From Priapulus caudatus (taxonomy: Eukaryota > Priapulida > Priapulimorpha > Priapulimorphida > Priapulidae): 25,548 nt of DNA. The stretch covers positions 809,567-835,114 of the forward strand of contig NW_014577067.1 of assembly GCF_000485595.1 (NCBI RefSeq), given 5' to 3'. The notes beneath the pieces were generated by a model. That model saw nothing but the letters and a program-made list of their open reading frames with translations. It was not told the DNA's origin and did not search any database. Both the position numbers and the translations under genes were made by a program. Positions 21,014 to 25,548 of this stretch are shown one piece after another (within the stretch, counting starts at the first letter, position 1; every line of letters starts with the position of its first letter).

Positions 21014-21529
21014 GGTTAGGGTAGGGGTTCGGGTTCGGGTTATGGTTAGCGTTGGGATTAGGGTTAGGCTTAGGGGTAAGGCTAGGGTTAGAGTTGGGGT
21101 TAGGGTTAGGGTTAGGCTTAGGGGTAAGGTTAGGGTTAGGGTTAGAGTAATGGTTAGGGTTAGGGTTAGGGTTAGGGTTGGGGTTGGGGTTGGGGTAATG
21201 GTTAGGGTTGGGGTTAGGGTTAGGGTTAGGGTAATGGTTAGGATTGGGGTTAGAGTAATGGTTAGGGTTAGGGTTATGGTTAGGATAATGGTTAAGGTTG
21301 GGGTTAGGGTAATGGTTAGGGTTGGGGGTTAGCGTTTGGGATATGATTTGGGCTATGGTTAGGATTAGCCCTAGGGTTATGGTTAGGGTTAGCGCTAGGG
21401 TTCGAGTTATGATTGGGGTTAGGGTTATGGTTCGAAATGGTGTTAGGGGTAGGGCTGGTGTTGAGGATGGGGTTGTATATTGGGGTTTGGATTGATGTTA
21501 TGGTTAGGGTTAGGGTTAAGATTAGGGGT
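21014..21529 (+). repeat. Degenerate interstitial telomere-like array (TTAGGG type)
   Basis: 516 bp of GGGTTA words with many variants (GGGGTT, AGAGTAATGG, GGGTTCGG, TTATGG); the longest perfect stretches are about four hexamers. The degeneracy indicates an old interstitial array, not a chromosome end. It lies within a receptor intron and reads CCCTAA on the transcribed strand. A plus-strand frame of Val/Arg/Gly repeats is a by-product. Confidence 0.95.
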
Positions 21530-22585
21530 CGAGACTACATTTTTTAATTGACATGGACACGCAACATTTACAAAGCGTTTATACATCTCTGCTTTGTAAG
21601 AGATGCGCGGGCTGTCGCCCCTTCAGTGGTCGACATAAATACAATGCCTTGATTGTAACAGAAACTCCGGACAATTGATATTGTCACGTAGAAACTCCAG
21701 GTGAATATCAATGAATAAAATTGTACCGGTAATGATCAGAAGCGAAAGAGCACGAGGACCAACGATGTTACAGGACAAGTAGGGCAGGACGGCAAATTGT
21801 GAGCAGTGGGACTCTATGGGACTTGAATTCCTAGCACTAACCTGCTGAAAATGATACTATCTTCATAATTCGTGTTCTAAGGGGGGAATTCGTATATAAA
21901 TACGTGTAGAACATATGCCACGAAATGCGGTTAACAACGGACTCTGTCTAGAGAGGTTAATATATTAACTCACACGCTCACTGATAGTTCTTCCCCTCTC
22001 TCTGTCTCGCCGCATAGTACACACTGAACCGCGCTGCATATATATCACCCATCCATCATATACATGACATCAGTCCACACCCGCGCGCGGAATATCGCAG
22101 TACATTGCCAATTGCGCTCGGGTCAACTCTTAATAATGATTCTGCCATCTCGATGGGGAATTTGAAATTCAAAGTTAGAGCGCGCTATTGAGGCCACGGC
22201 GTGTGAAGCCGGTGGTAGCCTCATACACGTACGCGTTAATAGCAGAGCCGACTGGGGGTAAATACTGCGTTGCTGGCTCGTCGGCAATGTTTCCAGCCTC
22301 CCAGGGGTGGCGCTCCACAGACATACATGCCGGGGATAGTTAATTAACCGAAATCGTGCTCCGCGCGGGTGTAGGGGTGGCGGGGCTGGTGTGTGGGTAT
22401 GCGCATGTAACTGCATGCGGTGTTTCTCGGTTTTGCTAGCATTTACCGCGTGTGTGATGCATAGCGTTAACCTTAGTTATGAATAATTAGCGTCTAATTA
22501 ATCCAAATCGGCTCCGTCGGTGTGTAGAGATGGTTGCAAAAGTGTGTGATATGCAAGCAGTGTCTCTCTGTTTCTCTAACGGTCA

Positions 22586-22612
22586 TCGCGCGCGCGCGCG
22601 TGCGTGTGTGTG

Positions 22613-22655
<43 letters not shown>

Positions 22656-22665
22656 ATGCGTGTAT
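22586..22665. repeat. (CG)n, (TG)n and (CGTG)n alternating purine-pyrimidine tract
   Basis: CGCGCGCGCG followed by TG and then GTGC/GTGCGTGC words. Continuous alternation of purine and pyrimidine favours left-handed Z-DNA. Confidence 0.93.
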
Positions 22666-23077
22666 GTGAATTATGGCATTAAATCTGGTTCATAACCTCT
22701 CATCTTCTCTACCATAGAAAGATGCGCACAGGGAGTTTGTTGCCACACCTCCTATATCTACCTCCGAGAATGAAGCAGAGAGAGCGTATATTATAAGAAG
22801 AGAGAGATGTGGTTGAAGACAGGTGAGAGAATAAAGAAGATGAACGGGAGCGTGTAGCAGAGAAGGAAGAGAGACGAGAAGAAAATATATACGAGGGGCG
22901 AGATATAGAAAATGAGTAAAAAAGGCAGAGTATAGAATGTTCTATTCTCTCACGGGATAATGACAAACGTGTTACTGCACTCAACAGTCGAGAAACGAAG
23001 CAGCAACTGGAAAGCAATGTCAGCGAAAAAGACTCTAATCGTAGCCCAGGCAAAGAAACCACCCAAGAAAATTACGG

Positions 23078-23106
<29 letters not shown>
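23078..23106. repeat. (TA)n microsatellite
   Basis: Fourteen or so TA units within the first intron. Confidence 0.95.
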
Positions 23107-23109
<3 letters not shown>

Positions 23110-23712
23110 CATACCTCTACAATACATATATACTTAATATATAGTATATGTGCATATATCAACGTACAGTCTACCTATGTGTGAATGATGGACTGTCTAT
23201 CACGACGCATAATTAATGCGTATCCTAATCTTACCTTAGCCATCATAGCGTGAAGATTCACAGCGTGTGGCTCTAAAAGACAGCGTCGCGCACAGATCCT
23301 CGTGAGTAACCCATAATTAACTTACCGCTCCATGGATGACATATTTTGGCAAAGTATACCACAGGTATTCGAAGAGTGAGAAAGAGGTGAAATCCTTAGT
23401 CCCTATATGCCTCACTATCAAATTGCCTTGTTTAGAATACAGAATACTATTTTGTTCACTATGTCCACTGAAATGGTTCTTTTGCTGTTTTGTTCGGTAC
23501 TATAGTTTGCATCCACGACTCCAGACATTTTCGATAGTGAACACTTTGATGCGCACAATAAGTCACATTCCTCGGGTGTTTGAGCATTTCCACTACGCCG
23601 AACCACATTTTTTACGCGGTTTGTACTAATGGATGTAGTTAATACTGTTAAGGCGTGCCCTTTATGCAGCAAATACAAATATAGAGAGACCGCGTCGCTG
23701 CTCCACACCTAC

Positions 23713-23868
23713 CGACGTATTCCTGCTTGAAACTTTTGCTGCATACCGCGCTCCATTTGCTTTCCTCTCCGTTGTCGTATTCGATCTCTAGCCGGCCGTA
23801 TTTCTGCTTCCCTTCCTTGAGTTTCACGTGAGACACCAGCAGCGCATCTCCCAGACTTGCCGCGTACA
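23713..23868 (-). CDS. Receptor exon 1 (of those visible): N-terminal half of SRCR domain 1
   Basis: 156 nt encoding residues 1-51, phase 1 at both ends. The acceptor is CTTCAG followed by the exon at 23868; the donor is GTAGGT after GTCG at 23713. The peptide has the typical SRCR opening: VKLKEG near residue 14, then GRLEIEYDNG and WSAVC (Cys42, the C2 position of the family), matching the family pattern GRVEVxxxGxWGTVC. It ends in the helix that leads to the third conserved cysteine, which lies on the next exon. Residues 1-13 would belong to a linker after an upstream exon. No ATG with a signal peptide is in frame, so this is not the first exon. SRCR domains split over two exons are usual for group A. 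Confidence 0.85.
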
Positions 23869-25142
23869 CTGAAGTAAAGAAGAGAAAACGTTGCGCTTTA
23901 ATGGTGGCAAAAAATGCGATCCTTTCTAAATCATGAGTAACTGATCTCGACATAAAATCGACTCGTGTGTCTGGGTGTTTTTTTGTGGTTCGCTTTTCCT
24001 GCATAAATGACCTAAATTAGCTGAAAAATTGTCCTAAAAGGATTGATTGGCATGTATAGATGAAAATCTAGGGCGCTTAGGAGCCACCATGGAAAGTGTA
24101 ATGCCGGCGGATAACAACATCGTTTGAGTCTGAATGCGTACGGGATAGCTATGATTCATTTACTTTCATTTTGTAAATTTCGCAATGACGTACGCTGTAT
24201 GCATTCAGTATGCATAATGGACAGAAATAGGAGCTATGCGAACACTCGCAGATGTTACGCATAGCACTTATTCTAGAATTTCATAATGCAAATCCCTTTC
24301 GACCGGCAGCAGCTGTACGTGTTCCTAACGAAATATTATTAACGCGCGCGAGAGCACGCTTGCTCATTGCAGCTCGTGAACGATATAATTAGTATCATTA
24401 CGAAATACGTCAAAACAAAAATAAACGTCCACGAATCTTGTGACAAATTCACCGCGCCTATACGCATGCGCAGTTTCCTCTCTTAACTAAGCCTAAGTCA
24501 AATTAAACTTAGTTTAATCGAAACTAAGTCTAGTACGATTCAGTCGTAGCGCTGCAACTAGCGCTACAACTAGTATTTCTTTATTTATACTTTACAGACG
24601 TATTCACCATAAAATGGTAATATGCGTACATACCTACCATATTCGTATTACAATAACGATTATGTAGCATTTCGTTTTACCAACATACACAATCTTAATC
24701 AACGTTGTAAGTCAGAGTTAATGTCTCTAACGTTGGGATTTTCCATCATTTCATGCCTTAGCCGACATTGCAAGAAAAGCGGGAATGATTAACAAACCCA
24801 AACATGCGCGCATACGAGCGAGCTCCGATGATTCAACATTAACGTTAACACGATGTACGTCGCCTTCACTCTGCATTCATTATGAGCCATCCGACGTCGC
24901 CACTGATGGATGGGAGAGCGTATCGTCCGTGCGCCGGCGAGAGTTTACGCGTGAAGTACGCCTCAACTAACATGATAGGGTTTCCCACTAAATACGGATT
25001 GTTTCTGAATAATTAACATTAAGAATTTGATCATGATAGGGTTTCCCACTAAATACGGATTGTTTCTGAATAAATAACATTAAGAATTTGATCACACTGT
25101 CGCGTTGACATTCTTTCCGCGCGCGCGTGCACACACACGGTT
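23869..25142. other. Upstream intron of the receptor gene, no exon found
   Basis: The minus-strand sequence ending in CTTCAG at 23869 must be intron. I searched for an upstream SRCR exon or a signal-peptide exon and saw none. Contains a hairpin with arms GTAGCGCT and AGCGCTAC (24546-24567), an ATTAAAC/GTTTAAT palindrome near 24503-24519 and the 61-bp duplication. Confidence 0.55.
24971..25092 (+). repeat. Tandem duplication of 61 bp
   Basis: Units 24971-25031 and 25032-25092, beginning CATGATAGGGTTTCCCACTA, differ only at one position (AATTAAC versus AAATAAC). Very recent duplication or an assembly duplication. Confidence 0.95.
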
Positions 25143-25383
25143 AAGACTAATCCCCGGGCACTCTGTGAGGATCCACAGTGTAGGGGTGGTCGGGTAGGGT
25201 AGGGTCGTGTAGGGTAGGCCTAACTCTAACCCTAACCCTAACCCTAACCCTAACCCTAATCCTAAACCTAACCCTAACCCTAACCCTAATCCTAAACCTA
25301 ACCCTAACCATACCCTACCCGACCACCCCTACATTGTGGGCTCGCCCTCACACTCATTGTGGGAATGCCCAGGGATTAGTCTT
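25143..25383. mobile_element. Inverted-repeat element with a telomere-like core
   Basis: The left arm (25143-25201) and right arm (25311-25383) pair through AAGACTAATCC/GGATTAGTCTT at the ends and through GTAGGGGTGGTCGGGTAGGG with its complement on the inside; the middle of the arms is diverged. The core (25221-25310) is CCCTAA repeats with CCTAAACCTA variants and an internal duplication. It sits between CA/CG-rich microsatellites. The layout resembles satellite-bearing MITEs. Confidence 0.75.
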
Positions 25384-25384
25384 T

Positions 25385-25446
25385 TCCCACACGCACACGC
25401 ACACACGCGCGCACACACACACACACGCACACACACGCGCGCGCGT

Positions 25447-25498
<52 letters not shown>

Positions 25499-25548
25499 CA
25501 ACACACACACACTACGTACCACACACACACACAACATATATATATATA
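25385..25548. repeat. (AC)n-rich tract to the right window edge
   Basis: CACACG and CGCGCG words, then pure AC, an ACTACGTACC interruption and finally TA units at the edge. Confidence 0.97.

Larger units (their letters stand above)
20994..23712 (-). other. Intron between receptor exons 1 and 2
   Basis: 2719 bp. Contains the telomere-like array, a (CG)n(TG)n block, a purine-rich stretch (about 22770-22920) and a TA tract (about 23078-23106). Short frames in it lack domain features. Confidence 0.75.

Noticed and set aside
21042-21332. 96-codon plus-strand frame of Val/Arg/Gly repeats
   Set aside because: Translation of the telomere-like array; no independent support.
22123-22416. 97-codon minus-strand frame with Pro- and His-rich start
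   Set aside because: GC-rich intronic patch with no domain, and no matching splice phase to the receptor exons.

Overview
This window looks like eukaryotic, probably marine-invertebrate, genomic DNA. The reasons are short GC-rich coding islands with GT/AG borders separated by long AT-rich introns, abundant (CA)n and (TA)n microsatellites, degenerate TTAGGG-type arrays (the usual metazoan telomere motif, absent from most insects), and small inverted-repeat transposons. The phylum cannot be fixed from the sequence. SRCR/CUB receptors are expanded in sponges, echinoderms, lancelets and cnidarians, and any of these would fit. A run of 10 Ns marks a scaffold gap.

The main content is one gene on the minus strand that fills most of the window (coding parts between 23868 and 3474). 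I could chain eight exons by reading frame, splice dinucleotides and domain alignment, and all seven junction phases agree. Joined, they encode 467 residues plus a split first codon, open at the 5' end: SRCR domain 1 (exons at 23713-23868 and 20802-20993), SRCR domain 2 (19669-19922 and 16390-16556), one CUB domain (16390-16556, 6836-7029 and 5281-5493), a transmembrane segment (4057-4186) and a 38-residue cytoplasmic tail ending at a stop (3474-3573). This is a type I membrane receptor of the scavenger-receptor cysteine-rich kind. The signal peptide, and perhaps more SRCR domains, should lie beyond the right edge.

The introns hold most of the unusual DNA. The 9.4 kb intron in front of the second CUB exon carries a 4.65 kb array of a 20-bp CpG-rich satellite, a 213-bp MITE with a TA target site, a 320-bp near-perfect palindrome touching the N gap, an RFX-type X-box palindrome and a possible 32-residue membrane micropeptide on the plus strand. 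The intron between the two SRCR1 exons contains a 516-bp degenerate telomere-like array that stops 20 bp from the exon, so it may supply the branch point. A second telomere-like array near the right end forms the core of a large inverted repeat. Two copies of a CAGGG-ended MITE family lie near the left end.

The first 3.4 kb is sequence downstream of the gene with no convincing coding potential. Both window ends run into dinucleotide repeats, as assembly breaks often do.
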